Shown: positions 26,454 through 38,870 of the stretch, one piece after another | How the letters are laid out: each line of letters opens with the position of its first letter | Numbering within the stretch: the first letter of the stretch is position 1 | NCBI GenBank assembly: GCA_030427205.1 | Contig: JAUHXC010000022.1 | Coordinates: 101,090-165,089, forward strand | Source: a bacterium | Lineage (GTDB): Bacteria > Myxococcota_A > Bradymonadia > UBA7976 > UBA1532 | Direction of reading: 5' to 3' | DNA: 64,000 nt | The notes under the pieces: generated by a model | Database searches by the model: none | The model's input: only the letters and a program-made list of their open reading frames with translations | What the model was told of the DNA's origin: nothing | Position numbers and translations under genes: made by a program

Positions 26454-27905
26454 ATGGTCCGCACCATCACCGTGGACGTCGCCGTCATCGGCGCCGGATC
26501 CGCCGGCCTCGGCGCCCGCCGCACCGCCGAGAAGCACGGCGCGCACGCCGTCCTCATCGAAGACGGCCCCTACGGCACCACCTGCGCCCGGGTCGGCTGC
26601 ATGCCGTCCAAGCTGCTCATCGCCGCCGCCGACGCGGCCCACCACATGCGCGAGGCAGAGCAGTTCGGCGTGTACGGCGAGCCGACCATCGACGCCGCGG
26701 CCGTCTTCGATCGGGTGCGCCGCGAGCGGGATCGCTTCGTCGGCTTCGTCGTCGAGGCCACCGAGGCCATCGACGACGACAAGCGCATCCGCGGTCGCGC
26801 GCGCTTCGTCGGCCCCACCGCGCTGATGGTCGACGATCACACCCGGGTCGAGGCCCGCGCGGTCGTCATCGCCACCGGCTCGAGCCCGTGGATCCCGCCG
26901 CCGCTGCGGCCGGTGGCCGATCAGCTGCTCGACAACGCCAGCGTCTTCGAGCTGAACGCGATCCCGCCGCGGCTGGCGGTCGTCGGCACCGGCGTGATCG
27001 GCATGGAGCTCGGCCAGGCCCTCGCCCGCCTGGGCGCGAAGACGACCTTCTTCAGCATCGACGACCGGGTCGGCCCCAGCACCGACCCCGAGATCAAAGC
27101 CACCATCCGCCGCGACATGGGCCAGGAGCTCGACATCCGGCTGCACACCTCGGTGACCGAGGCCGAGGCGGTCGAGGGCGGCATCCGGCTGACGTGGAGC
27201 GATTCGTCGGCGAAGGGCGGTCAGGCCAGCGAGGTCTTCACCCATGTGCTCTCGGCCACCGGCCGGCGGCCGAACCTGAACCTCGATCTGGCGGCCGCCG
27301 GCGTCGACGTCGCGTCGGGCAAGGTGCCGGCGTTTGATCCGTTGACGATGCAGATCGGCGAGAGCGGTATCTTCCTCGCTGGCGACGTGACCAACGACCG
27401 CCCGCTCTTGCACGAGGCCTCCGACGAAGGCCGCATCGCGGGGCACAACGCGGCCCGCTATGCCCGCTTGGGCGCCGACAGCGCCCGCCGCCACGCCCGC
27501 CGCACGCCGCTGGCGGTCGTCTTCACCGACCCGCAGATCGCCATCGTGGGCCAGAGCTGGGCCGAGCTCGCCGAGCAGGACGTCGAGGTGGGCGAGGTCA
27601 GCTACGAGAACCAGGGGCGGGCCCGGGTCATGGGCCGCAACCGGGGCCGGGTGCGCATCTACGGCGACCGCAAGAGCGGGCTCTTGCTGGGGGCGGAGCT
27701 GTTCGGCCCGGCGGTCGAGCACACCGCCCACCTGCTGGCCTGGGCGATCCAGAGCCGGCTGACGGTGGCCGACGCGGTGCGCATGCCGTTCTATCACCCG
27801 GTGGTCGAGGAGGGGATCCGCACGGCCCTGCGGGACCTCGCGGCGAAGCTCAAGATGGCCGATCCCATCGAGCTGAAGTGCATCGACTGCGGGCCGGGCA
27901 GCTGA
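26454..27905 (+). CDS. Dihydrolipoamide dehydrogenase-like flavoprotein disulfide reductase
   Basis: 483 aa. FAD-binding GAGSAG at the N terminus, redox disulfide GTTCARVGCMPSK (CxxxxC), NAD-binding GTGVIGMELGQALARLG, second FAD motif IFLAGDV, and the C-terminal His-Glu pair in FYHPVVEEGI. All catalytic elements are present. The branch resembles lipoamide dehydrogenases that act outside the 2-oxoacid complexes. There is no E1 or E2 gene nearby, and the second CxxC at the C terminus (LKCIDCGPGS) is unusual and might be a metal or thiol relay site. AGGAG precedes the ATG. Confidence 0.88.
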   Translation: MVRTITVDVAVIGAGSAGLGARRTAEKHGAHAVLIEDGPYGTTCARVGCMPSKLLIAAADAAHHMREAEQFGVYGEPTIDAAAVFDRVRRERDRFVGFVVEATEAIDDDKRIRGRARFVGPTALMVDDHTRVEARAVVIATGSSPWIPPPLRPVADQLLDNASVFELNAIPPRLAVVGTGVIGMELGQALARLGAKTTFFSIDDRVGPSTDPEIKATIRRDMGQELDIRLHTSVTEAEAVEGGIRLTWSDSSAKGGQASEVFTHVLSATGRRPNLNLDLAAAGVDVASGKVPAFDPLTMQIGESGIFLAGDVTNDRPLLHEASDEGRIAGHNAARYARLGADSARRHARRTPLAVVFTDPQIAIVGQSWAELAEQDVEVGEVSYENQGRARVMGRNRGRVRIYGDRKSGLLLGAELFGPAVEHTAHLLAWAIQSRLTVADAVRMPFYHPVVEEGIRTALRDLAAKLKMADPIELKCIDCGPGS

Positions 27906-27926
27906 CCCGGCGCGGCCTCACCGGCG

Positions 27927-29375
27927 TCAGCCCTCGGCGGAGCGGGCGGGGCGATCCGAGCGGCGGTCCTGCTCGCGCAGCTGCACGATGGTCCACTGCA
28001 CCGCGACGATGCAGACGGTGATGAAGCTGGCCACCAGCGCCACCTTCAGCGCCGCGGGGCCGAGGAAGGTCAGCACCATCAGCACCAGCGAGTAGGTCTC
28101 GCGCTTGGCGAGGAACTCGAAGCGGGCGCAGAACCGCTGGAACCAGCTCTGGTCTTCGGCGTTGGTGAACTGGATGGCGAGGTGCGTGCCCTGACCCGAG
28201 GCCAGCAGCTTGCGATAGAGGCTGATGCAGGTCATCCAGCCGAGCACGAAGGTCGCCAGCCCGATCTGCCACCACATCGCGTCGCCGCTGAGGCGATATA
28301 GCGTGATGCCCAGCGCGAGCTGGTAGCACAGGTTGATGATGTCGTCGGAGACGGTGTCGAACCACTGCCCGACGTCGCTGTGCTTGAACTTGAGCCGCGC
28401 GATCTCGCCGTCGCAGCCGTCGAGCATCGACGAGGTCTGGTAGAGCACCCCGCCCAGCGCCAGCAGCCACAGGCTCTCGGGGCCGGCGAGCAGCGTCACC
28501 GCCGCGGCGGCGAGCCCCACCAGCAGCGCGAAGGCGGTCATGTGATTGGGCACCATGCCGGTGTTCATCACCCGCCGGGTGACCGCCTTGCTGAAGCGGC
28601 GGTTGATATGCCGGCTGACGAAGCCGTCGGTGGGCTTGGTCAGCGAGTCGAAGAGCAGCTTCTCGGCGTGGCCGATGGTATCGGGGGTGTCGACGTCCTG
28701 CCACCACGCCCCGCCGATGTCGGCGGTGCGGGCCAGCTTGCGCGCCGCCAGCCGCTGCACGCCGTCGGACAACGAGGTGTCCCCGCGATCGGCGTAGACC
28801 TGCTCCAGCTCGTCGAACAGCGCCGGATCGCAGCGGAAGACGCCGGTGTCGACCGCGTCGAACGCGTCGAGCTGCTTGCCGATGCGCACGATGCGTTCCT
28901 GGACGTCGGTGACCACCTTGGTCGCGTCGTCCATGTCGAAGATGGTGTCCAGCTTGCGATCGACCGCGAGCACCAGCCCGCCGCGGGCCGGCTCGTCCTG
29001 CAGGGTGCGGTAGATCGAGGCGTCGACGACGTGGTCGGCCATCAGCAGGAAGAACTCGCCCTCGACGTAGGGTGCGGCCTTGAGCACGCTGACCCCGTTG
29101 CCGAGGTGATAGTCCGGGTTCTCGGCCCAGACGATCTCGAGCCCGTCGAGGTCGGCATCGCCCTTCAGCTCGGCGCGCACCTGATCGCCGTCGCAGCCGA
29201 CCACCACCACGAAGCGGGTGATGCCGGCCTTGCGCGCGGTGAGCATCGCCCGTTTGAGCAGGGTCAAGCCGCCCACCCGCACCAGCGGCTTGGGCAGCGG
29301 CTGAGCCTCGCCGCGGATGCGGGTGCCCTTGCCAGCGGCGAGGATGACGGCCTGATCGATGTGCTGAGCGCTCAT
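27927..29375 (-). CDS. Nucleotidyltransferase fused to CDP-alcohol phosphatidyltransferase (IPCT/DIPPS-like)
   Basis: 482 aa. Residues 1-235 form a sugar-phosphate nucleotidyltransferase (AVILAAGKGTRI, PKPLV, LLMADHVVD). Residues about 270-470 are a membrane CDP-alcohol phosphotransferase with a perfect DGxxAR-x8-GxxxD-xxxD motif (DGEIAR ... GQWFDTVSD). The architecture matches the bifunctional inositol-1-phosphate cytidylyltransferase/di-myo-inositol-phosphate-phosphate synthase. Predicted: makes a CDP-activated polyol phosphate and joins it to a second alcohol at the membrane. Product could be an osmolyte or phospholipid head group. AAGGA precedes the ATG at 29375. Confidence 0.87.
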   Translation of the reverse strand: MSAQHIDQAVILAAGKGTRIRGEAQPLPKPLVRVGGLTLLKRAMLTARKAGITRFVVVVGCDGDQVRAELKGDADLDGLEIVWAENPDYHLGNGVSVLKAAPYVEGEFFLLMADHVVDASIYRTLQDEPARGGLVLAVDRKLDTIFDMDDATKVVTDVQERIVRIGKQLDAFDAVDTGVFRCDPALFDELEQVYADRGDTSLSDGVQRLAARKLARTADIGGAWWQDVDTPDTIGHAEKLLFDSLTKPTDGFVSRHINRRFSKAVTRRVMNTGMVPNHMTAFALLVGLAAAAVTLLAGPESLWLLALGGVLYQTSSMLDGCDGEIARLKFKHSDVGQWFDTVSDDIINLCYQLALGITLYRLSGDAMWWQIGLATFVLGWMTCISLYRKLLASGQGTHLAIQFTNAEDQSWFQRFCARFEFLAKRETYSLVLMVLTFLGPAALKVALVASFITVCIVAVQWTIVQLREQDRRSDRPARSAEG

Positions 29376-29402
29376 GTCGGGTCCTTTCGCGGCGCGGCCG
29401 GT

Positions 29403-29458
29403 GGAGCATCGCTGCTCCAGCGCGGTCCGGAGGCGGAGTGTCGCTCCTCCATCTCCGG
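29403..29458 (-). promoter_or_regulatory. Two hairpins in the 5' region of the IPCT/DIPPS-like gene
   Basis: GGAGCA-TCGC-TGCTCC (29403-29418) is a perfect 6-bp stem with a tetraloop. A second, imperfect stem (GGAGG/CCTCC) spans 29429-29450, inside an outer CCGGAG/CTCCGG pairing. They lie 28-83 nt upstream of the start codon. Thermo- or RNA-based control is possible. The rest of 29376-29662 shows no gene. Confidence 0.35.
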
Positions 29459-29625
29459 CGTCGGGCTGTCCGGCACGCGTCCGTTTCGCGTCGGGCTCGG
29501 TCTTCGGGGCCAGTCGGCTAGCACGCCCCATGCCAGATCCCGGGCGCGACCGCCGGCGGTATAGTCCGCTGTGATCGTCGACGCAAGGGCTGCGGCCCAT
29601 GAGTCCGCGCCGGGCCGGGCGGGAA

Positions 29626-29637
29626 GTTGGCGCCAAC
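29626..29637. promoter_or_regulatory. 12-bp perfect palindrome upstream of the XRE regulator
   Basis: GTTGGCGCCAAC is self-complementary and ends 25 bp before the GTG start of the XRE gene. XRE dimers bind such sites, so autoregulation is a reasonable inference. Confidence 0.4.
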
Positions 29638-29662
29638 CGCCCGACGTGGCTAAGGTCGGGCG

Positions 29663-30049
29663 GTGAAATCGCTCAACCACATCGTCGGCGAGAACGTGCG
29701 CCGGGCCCGCAAGAACGCCGGCCTCAGCCAGTCGCAGCTCGCCACCCGCCTCGGCTGCCAGCAGCCGCTCGTCTCGCGCATCGAGACCGGCCTGATATCG
29801 GCGACCCTCGAGATGCTGATCGCCATCGGCGAGGCGACGGACGTGGCGCCGAGCCTGCTGCTGCCGGCCGACGACGAGCGCCTCGCCCGCACGGTGGCCG
29901 CCGCCTGGGTCGACAGCCCCGACAACGCCCGGATCTTGATCCAGGCGGGGCTCGATATGCTCGAGCGGGTGATGGGACCCGCCGCCGAGCCGTTCATCGA
30001 AGCGTCTGCACCGCCCGCTGCTGCGCCGCCGCCCGATGAGGATGATTGA
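29663..30049 (+). CDS. XRE-family (Cro/CI-type HTH) regulator
   Basis: 128 aa. The HTH spans about residues 10-62 (GENVRRARKNAGLSQSQLATRL, QPLVSRIETG). A short helical tail ends in an Ala/Pro/Asp-rich stretch. Start is GTG. The last 56 bases overlap the 3' end of the convergent DUF2914 gene. No toxin gene is adjacent, so it does not look like an antitoxin. Confidence 0.88.
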   Translation: MKSLNHIVGENVRRARKNAGLSQSQLATRLGCQQPLVSRIETGLISATLEMLIAIGEATDVAPSLLLPADDERLARTVAAAWVDSPDNARILIQAGLDMLERVMGPAAEPFIEASAPPAAAPPPDEDD

Positions 30050-31661
30050 CCGGGACCCACGTCACCCCCAGCAGCACCGCGCCCTTCGGCCCCAGCGCCG
30101 CCTCGACCCCGGCCCGTCCGGCCTGAACCCGCCCGCCCTGACCGTGAATCACGCAGCCGTCGCCGCCCACGAAGCGCCAGGCGGTGTCGACGCCCGCCGC
30201 CAGCGCCGTCGGATCGACCGGCACGTCCACCGAGACCGGCTCGCCCTTCGAGCGCCCGCAGCACGGCGCGAACGCCCGCGCCATGGCGCGCCCGTCGACG
30301 TTCATGAAAGCGAAGCGCTCGACCGCGACGTTGGCCGGATCGGGGCGGCGCGCGGCCGGTAGACCGGCGAAGGCCGCCGCCAGCGCCGCGTCGGCCACGC
30401 GCTTTGGCGGCGGCAGCCCCGGCGCGGCCACCGTCAGCGCCCGCGCGCGGATCCGCTCACCGCGCGGGCCGACCCGGCGCAGCGTCGCGGTCAACCCGAC
30501 ATAGGTCCCGAGGACCGAGCGCACCACCAGCCGATGCGTCTGCTCGAAGCGCGACGCCTCGCCCTTCTCCGGCGGCGCCATGGTGGCCGGGAAGCCGGCC
30601 CAGACCCGCTTGGCGCCGGTGGTCAGATCGCGCCCGAGCAGCATGTCCCACTCGCGATCGACGACGCCGCCCGGGCCCTGCTCGCGCACGGTGCGCGGCA
30701 CGCTGGCCAGCGCCCAGAGGGTCTCCGGCGCGCCCACGACGAGGCCCGGGGCGACCTCGGCGGTGGTGCGGGCGCCGATGCGCACGTCGAGCGTCTGGTA
30801 GATCGGCCCATCGGCGCCGTCCCGACGGATGTTGGCCCAGGCCCGGCAGACGGTGCCTTCGGCGGGCGCCGTAGAGGCCACGGGGGCCATCGGGGGCGGC
30901 GTTCGGGTCGAGGGGGCCGGCGCAGGGGTCGCCGGTATCGGCTCGGGCGCTGGCGGGGCCGCTGGGGGCGCTGGCGGCGGTGTTTCGACGGGGATCGAAG
31001 GCTGTGGCGGCTGCGGCGGTGCTACGGGCGCGTCCGGTGGCTCGATCTGCACCCTGGCGGGCGGCGCGGGCGCGGGCGCGGGCGGCGCGGGCGGCGCTGG
31101 ATCCGCCGGCGGCGGCGACGGCGCGTCGACGGCTGACGGGGGCTCGACGGGCGGGGGTCGAGGCGGCGCGGGCGCTCCGACCGTCGGACTCGGCGGGGGC
31201 GGCGCGTCCTCCGACGGGGGCTCTGGCACCATCGCTGCGGGGATCGGCCCGCCGCCCAACGCAAACGACAGGACCGCCAGCGGCGGCGCGGGCCGATCCG
31301 CGCGCTGCAGCGCCACCGTCCAGCCGCCCAGGTCGCCCTTGCGCACCCGCTTGCGCGACCATGTGCGCCAGCGTCGGCTGCGCCCCACGTTCAGCTCGGC
31401 GGTGAACACCGCCTTGCCGTCGCGGCGCCAGACCATCTCGACGGGCAGCGGCTCGCCGCGGTTCTCGATGACCGCGTAGGCCCAGAGGGTGCCCACGTCG
31501 AGCCCGAAGCGCTGCCCCTCGCCGACGCAGTCCTTCTCGGCGACGTCGGCGCAGGCCACGAAGCGGGTGATCGTCGGCCCCTCGGCCGCGGCGGCCAGCG
31601 GCAGGCAGAGCAGGGTCACGCCCAGCAGTGCCCGGGCCCACCATCGAATCATCTGCTGCAC
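29994..31661 (-). CDS. Secreted Pro-rich protein with DUF2914-like domain
   Basis: 555 aa. A signal peptide (ARALLGVTLLCLPLAAAAEG) precedes a DUF2914-like domain (LWAYAVIENRGEPLPVEMVWR, then SRRWRTWSRKRV and GGWTVALQ). A Pro/Ala tract of about 140 residues follows. The C-terminal 230 residues repeat the DUF2914 theme (TVCRAWANIRRDGADGPIYQTL). GTG 31661 is favoured because GGAGG is 4-5 nt upstream; ATG 31652 keeps the signal intact and is the alternative. Pro-rich spacing suggests it crosses or is anchored to the cell wall. Function unknown. Confidence 0.75.
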   Translation of the reverse strand: MQQMIRWWARALLGVTLLCLPLAAAAEGPTITRFVACADVAEKDCVGEGQRFGLDVGTLWAYAVIENRGEPLPVEMVWRRDGKAVFTAELNVGRSRRWRTWSRKRVRKGDLGGWTVALQRADRPAPPLAVLSFALGGGPIPAAMVPEPPSEDAPPPPSPTVGAPAPPRPPPVEPPSAVDAPSPPPADPAPPAPPAPAPAPPARVQIEPPDAPVAPPQPPQPSIPVETPPPAPPAAPPAPEPIPATPAPAPSTRTPPPMAPVASTAPAEGTVCRAWANIRRDGADGPIYQTLDVRIGARTTAEVAPGLVVGAPETLWALASVPRTVREQGPGGVVDREWDMLLGRDLTTGAKRVWAGFPATMAPPEKGEASRFEQTHRLVVRSVLGTYVGLTATLRRVGPRGERIRARALTVAAPGLPPPKRVADAALAAAFAGLPAARRPDPANVAVERFAFMNVDGRAMARAFAPCCGRSKGEPVSVDVPVDPTALAAGVDTAWRFVGGDGCVIHGQGGRVQAGRAGVEAALGPKGAVLLGVTWVPVNHPHRAAAQQRAVQTLR

Positions 31662-31785
31662 AGCGCCTCCGTTCGCGTCGGGCGGATGGTGCCACCGCCG
31701 GCCGCCGGTCGCCAGCGCCGCGGCCCCTTGTGCCGGGCCCGGCGCTGGGGGACAGTGGGCCGAATCGCATCGCCCGGAGTCCGTC

Positions 31786-32307
31786 ATGCGCTACGCCCTG
31801 ATCGCCGCCGCCTGCCTCGCGCTGCTCTTCGGGTGCCGCAACCGCGGCGCGCCGCCGGCCGACGGCGTCGAGACCGCCGCCAAGCCCCCGCCGGCGCGGC
31901 CGGTGGCCGATCCCAAGGCCGAGATGCTCGGCGCCTGGACGGTGGACGTCGAGCGGCTGCCCGAGCAGGAGAACTTCAAGGCGATGCCCGAGCAGCAGCG
32001 CACGCTGGCGCTGGAGATGGCGCGCAACCTGCTCGCGTCGATGACGGTGCGCTTCGAGCCGCACAGCTACTCGATCACCACCGCCGGCAAGACCGTCGGC
32101 GGCACGTGGCGGGTGGTCACCCAGCGCGGCGGCACGCTCGAGCTCGAGCTCTCCGAGGCGCCCGAGGGCGAAGGCGATCCGGTCATCGAGCGGATGACGC
32201 TGCAGGTCGACAGCCGCGGGCTGTTGATGATCGCCGCCGAAGACGAGGCGCTGCCCCTGCGGCGCAAGGCGGAGGAGCCGGCGCCGGCCGAGGCGCCCGC
32301 CGAATAG
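31786..32307 (+). CDS. Small lipoprotein
   Basis: 173 aa. Lipobox LLFGC, then a single beta-rich domain (LGAWTVDVERLPEQENFKAM, SMTVRFEPHSYSITTAGKTV, GGTWRVV) resembling the short lipocalin-like or 'TIGR03067-type' lipoproteins that measure a residual value. That resemblance is weak. The C terminus is Glu/Ala/Pro-rich. CGGAG precedes the ATG. Convergent with the thioredoxin gene, two bases between stops. Confidence 0.8.
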   Translation: MRYALIAAACLALLFGCRNRGAPPADGVETAAKPPPARPVADPKAEMLGAWTVDVERLPEQENFKAMPEQQRTLALEMARNLLASMTVRFEPHSYSITTAGKTVGGTWRVVTQRGGTLELELSEAPEGEGDPVIERMTLQVDSRGLLMIAAEDEALPLRRKAEEPAPAEAPAE

Positions 32308-32309
32308 AT

Positions 32310-32800
32310 TCACCGCGCGGCGGCGAGCACCGCCCGGCGCAGCGCCGGATCGGACCAGTCGCGGGCGCCGTCGATCCGCGCCACCAATCGGCCGTCACGC
32401 ACCACGAACGTCACCGGCAATGTCTGCACGTCGAGCCCATCGGCGACGGCGCGCGCGCTTGCGCGGCGCAGGGCGGGGGAGAGCGGATCGCCGACGAAGC
32501 CGCGGATCGCGCGCCAATCGGGGTCGGTGGCGACGGCCAGCACGGGCACGGGCGACGCGGCGGCGAAGCGCAGCAGATCGGGCAGCTCGTCGCGGCACGG
32601 CGGGCACCATGTGGCCCAGATGTGCAGCACGAGAGGGCCGTCGGGCAGCGGCGCGGCGCGATCGGCGGCGTCGAAGACGGTGAGCGCGGGCAGCGGGCGA
32701 TCGACGGCGCCGAGCGGCGGGTCGTCGGCGTTCAGCGTCCGCCAGCCGAGCCACAGCGCGAGCTGAACCGCCGCGAGCAGCAGCAGCAACCGCACGAGCT

Positions 32801-32804
<4 letters not shown>
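32310..32804 (-). CDS. TlpA-like membrane-anchored thioredoxin
   Basis: 164 aa. One N-terminal membrane helix (VRLLLLLAAVQLALWLGW), then a periplasmic thioredoxin fold with WATWCPPCRDELP and the cis-Pro region LPVTFVVRDG. Active-site Cys pair present. The GTG start shares GTGA with the stop of the RND pump gene, so it is the last gene of the six-gene efflux operon. Inferred role: keeps the cysteine-rich adaptor's thiols reduced in the periplasm. Cytochrome-c-type functions are less likely given the context. Confidence 0.88.
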
Positions 32805-35895
<3,091 letters not shown>

Positions 35896-35899
<4 letters not shown>

Positions 35900-37611
35900 T
35901 CGCCGGCGCCCTCCACTTCGCAGCAGCCGGCGCCGATGGCGTCGCGGGTGAGCTCGGTGCGCAGCAGGAAGGCGCCATTGACGACCACCGGCGCGTCGGG
36001 CGGCACATCACCGGCGATCTGCACCCGCCGCCCGTCGCTGCGGCCGAGCTTCACGATGTGCGGGGTGTAGATGCCCGGCGCCTGCCGCACGAAGAGCACC
36101 GCGGCGTCGCCGAGGCGCTGGATGGCGGCGGTGGGCACGGTGAGCGCGTCGGCCGGCGGCTGCACGGCGATCGAGGCGCGGGCGAAGGCGCCGGCCCGCA
36201 GGTGGCCCTCGGGATCGGGCACGACGACTCGGGCGGTGATGGCCCGGGTGCGGGGGTCGATCTCGGCGGCGACGTAGTCGACGGTACCCCGCGCGGGCAC
36301 GGGCTGGCCGGTGATGGTCAACTCGACGGTCTGGCCCGGCGCGATGGCGGCGGCGCGATCCTCGGGCACGTCGACGAGGGCCCACTTCTCGCGGGGGTCG
36401 ACCACGGTCGCCAGCGAGACGGTCTGGTCGGCGAAGGTGCCCAGGACCGCCGGTCGGCGCACGACGACGCCGTCGATGGGCGCCCGCACGACGAAGCGCC
36501 CGTCGCCCTCGGCGCCGCCGATGCGCAGCCCGCCCTCGATGGCCTTCAGCGCGGCGCGGGCCTCTTCGACGTCCCGGCGGGCGGCGCGCACCTGACTCCG
36601 GCTGGCGATGGCGCTCTCGGCGAGCGTCTCCTGGCGGCGCAGCTCGGCCCGCGCGGCGTCGAGCCGCGCCCGGGTGGCCCGTCGGCGCGCCTGCAGGTCG
36701 CCGATGCGGGCGCTCTCGAGCACGAACAGCGGCTGGCCGGCCTCGACCTTCGCCCCCAGATCGACCTCGACGGCGCGCACGATGCCGGCGACCGGCGCCC
36801 GGATGTCGGCCAGGCGGTTGCGGTCATGATCCAGGCGGGCGGGGGCGTCGATCCGCTCGGCGATGCCCCCGCGCACGGCGGGTACGGTCGTGATGCCTGC
36901 CACGGCGGCGATCCCCGGGTCGCGGAAGCGGATCCGGGTGCCCGGCGCGATGGCGCTGCGTCCGTGGCCGGCTTCGGGGTCGGCTTCGGGCGGCGCCGGC
37001 TCGGCGGGCGCGTGGTGCGCGTCGTGAGCCGGGTGATGCTCGCCGGGATCGTCGGCGTAGATGTTGATCATCGGCGGGGGCAGGGGATTGCACGTCGGGC
37101 AGACCGACTCGGGCAGCTTGTGCTCTTCGCAGTAGTCGCCCGCCTTCTTGAACGCGGGCAGCAGGTGCGGGTTGCAGATCGTGCACATCGACTCGGGCAC
37201 GTCGTGGGGCGGGCACCAGTCGGCGGCGCTGGCCTCGGCGGGCCGCTTGGGCGCGGTCGTCGGGGCGGCGGTGGTCGTGGCGCGGGTCGGCGGGGGCAGG
37301 GGGTTGCACGTCGGGCAGACCGACTCGGGCAGCTTGTGCTCGCGGCAGTAGTCGCCGGCGGCCATGAAGCGCGGCAACAGCGGCGGATTGCACAAGGTGC
37401 ACATCGACTCGGGCACCGCGTGCGGCGCGCACCAGTCGGCGGGATTCGCCTGCGCGGGGCGCGTGGGCACAGCGCTGGCCTGGGCCACTTCGGGCGCCGG
37501 TTTCGGCGAATCAGCCGGCGCGCAACCCCAGCCGAGCGCGGCCAGCACCCAGACCACCTGCCTCCAACGGCCGAGGCGGCCCGCTTCGAGACCTACGCCG
37601 CGTCGGTTCAT
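35896..37611 (-). CDS. CzcB-type membrane-fusion adaptor with an N-terminal duplicated Cys/His repeat
   Basis: 571 aa. After a lipoprotein-like signal (LAALGWGC) come two tandem copies of about 55 residues. Each has two subunits of the pattern W/YC-xx-H-x-V/L-PES-x-C-xx-CNP: WCAPHAVPESMCTLCNP, YCREHKLPESVCPTCNP and close copies. That gives 12 Cys and 4 His. A His-rich stretch (EHHPAHDAHHAP) follows, then a normal adaptor: barrel-sandwich (IRAPVAGIVRAVEVDLG), helical hairpin and beta-barrel (LVDVPEDRAAAIAPGQ). The C terminus has a CC pair (GAGCCEVEGAGE). The repeats likely bind or sense the metal. Coupled by ATGA to both neighbours. Confidence 0.92.
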
Positions 37612-38867
37612 CGTGCAGCCTCCTCGACCGTGCGATCCGCCGTCGGCGGACCCGCTCGCCGGGTCAATCGCGCCCGCGCGCGATGGTATTCGGCCCGGGC
37701 GTCCAGCGCGGCGTTCTCGGCCTCAGTTCGGGCGCGCCGAATCTGGAGGCGCGTCATCAGATCGATCTCGCCGCGCCCGTAGGCGGCGTCGACCCGCTCG
37801 TCGTGGGCCTGCAGCGGCGCCAGGCCCTCGCCGAGCAGCCGTGCGCGGGTGAAGCTGCGCTCGACCTCGGCCCGGGCATCGAGCAGCGCCGCCTTCAGAT
37901 CTGCGGCGAGCGCCGCGCGGGCCGCCTCGGCGTGGCGCACGTCGACCCGCGCGCGGGCGATCTCGGCGTCGGCGCCGCGCCAGAGGGGCAAGGGCAGGCC
38001 GACGCCGGCCGACCAGATGTCGGCGTCGGGCTCGTGTCCGCCCCCCGCCTCGCGGGTGAAGCCGATGGCCACTGTCGGATCGGGCCAGCCGGCGCGCTCG
38101 GCGGCCGCCAGACGGGATCGGACGGCGGCGATGCGCCGGTCTGAGGCCACGAGAGCCGGGTGCCCCTCGAGCCGCGCGAGCAGCGCCGCGGCCGGCGCGG
38201 GCTCGGCGAGCGGCGGCAGCGCGGGGGTGATCGGGGGCACGACGGGCGCCGGCCAGCCGATGCGCACCGCGAGGCGACCGCGGATGGCGATCTCCCGCTG
38301 CTCGGCGTCGACGCGCAGGGCGTGGGCGCTGCGCTGCTCGACCTCGGCGAGGATGAGATCGGCGCCGGGCGCCGCGCCGGCCTCGACCCGTCGGCGCGCG
38401 GTCTCGGTCAGGCGATCGGCCAGCGCGGCCGCCTCGCTGGCCCATGCGTGCCGCTCGGCGGCGAGCCATGACTCGACCGCCGCCGCCTCGACCTCGGCGC
38501 GCAGGCGCCAGCGGGCCGCCGACAGCGCCGCCGTCGCCTGCTCGCCGAGGGCGCGGGCCGCCGCTCGCCGCAAGCCACGCTCGCCCGAGACGTCGATCGG
38601 TTGGGCCAGCCGCACTTCGAAGTCGAGGCCGCTGTGTGCGCCGCGCCGGCGCAACCCGACGCCCAGCTCGACCTCGGGATCGTCCGGGGCCCAGGGCTGC
38701 GCGGCGCGGCGTTCGGCGTCGGCCCGGGCGCCATCGACCGCGGCCAACGCGAGCGCCGGCGCGTGCCCGGCGGCGTGGGCGTGCAGCGCCGCCACGGTGA
38801 TCGACTCGGCCGATGCCGCGGCCGGCGGCGCCCACAGGGCCGCGGCGAGGAGCGTGACAGCCAGCAT
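37608..38867 (-). CDS. CzcC-type outer-membrane efflux protein (TolC family)
   Basis: 419 aa. Signal peptide, then two long alpha-helical repeats typical of OEP/TolC proteins: AAVDGARADAERRAAQPW and DRIAAVRSRLAAAERAGWPDPTVAIG, each with the usual helix-strand-helix pattern. Role: the outer-membrane channel of the RND pump. Starts 3 bp after the stop of the M56 gene and shares ATGA with the adaptor gene. Confidence 0.92.
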   Translation of the reverse strand: MLAVTLLAAALWAPPAAASAESITVAALHAHAAGHAPALALAAVDGARADAERRAAQPWAPDDPEVELGVGLRRRGAHSGLDFEVRLAQPIDVSGERGLRRAAARALGEQATAALSAARWRLRAEVEAAAVESWLAAERHAWASEAAALADRLTETARRRVEAGAAPGADLILAEVEQRSAHALRVDAEQREIAIRGRLAVRIGWPAPVVPPITPALPPLAEPAPAAALLARLEGHPALVASDRRIAAVRSRLAAAERAGWPDPTVAIGFTREAGGGHEPDADIWSAGVGLPLPLWRGADAEIARARVDVRHAEAARAALAADLKAALLDARAEVERSFTRARLLGEGLAPLQAHDERVDAAYGRGEIDLMTRLQIRRARTEAENAALDARAEYHRARARLTRRAGPPTADRTVEEAAR

Positions 38868-38870
38868 GGG

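Noticed and set aside
29663..30049. XRE protein as antitoxin of a toxin-antitoxin pair
   Set aside because: The overlapping convergent gene is a large secreted DUF2914 protein, not a toxin-sized partner.
36011..36011. A single 1233-codon fusion running from the RND pump region into the thioredoxin frame
   Set aside because: The thioredoxin has its own GTG start sharing GTGA with the pump stop; the upstream part of that long frame is a GC-rich shadow of the pump gene, which is in another frame.
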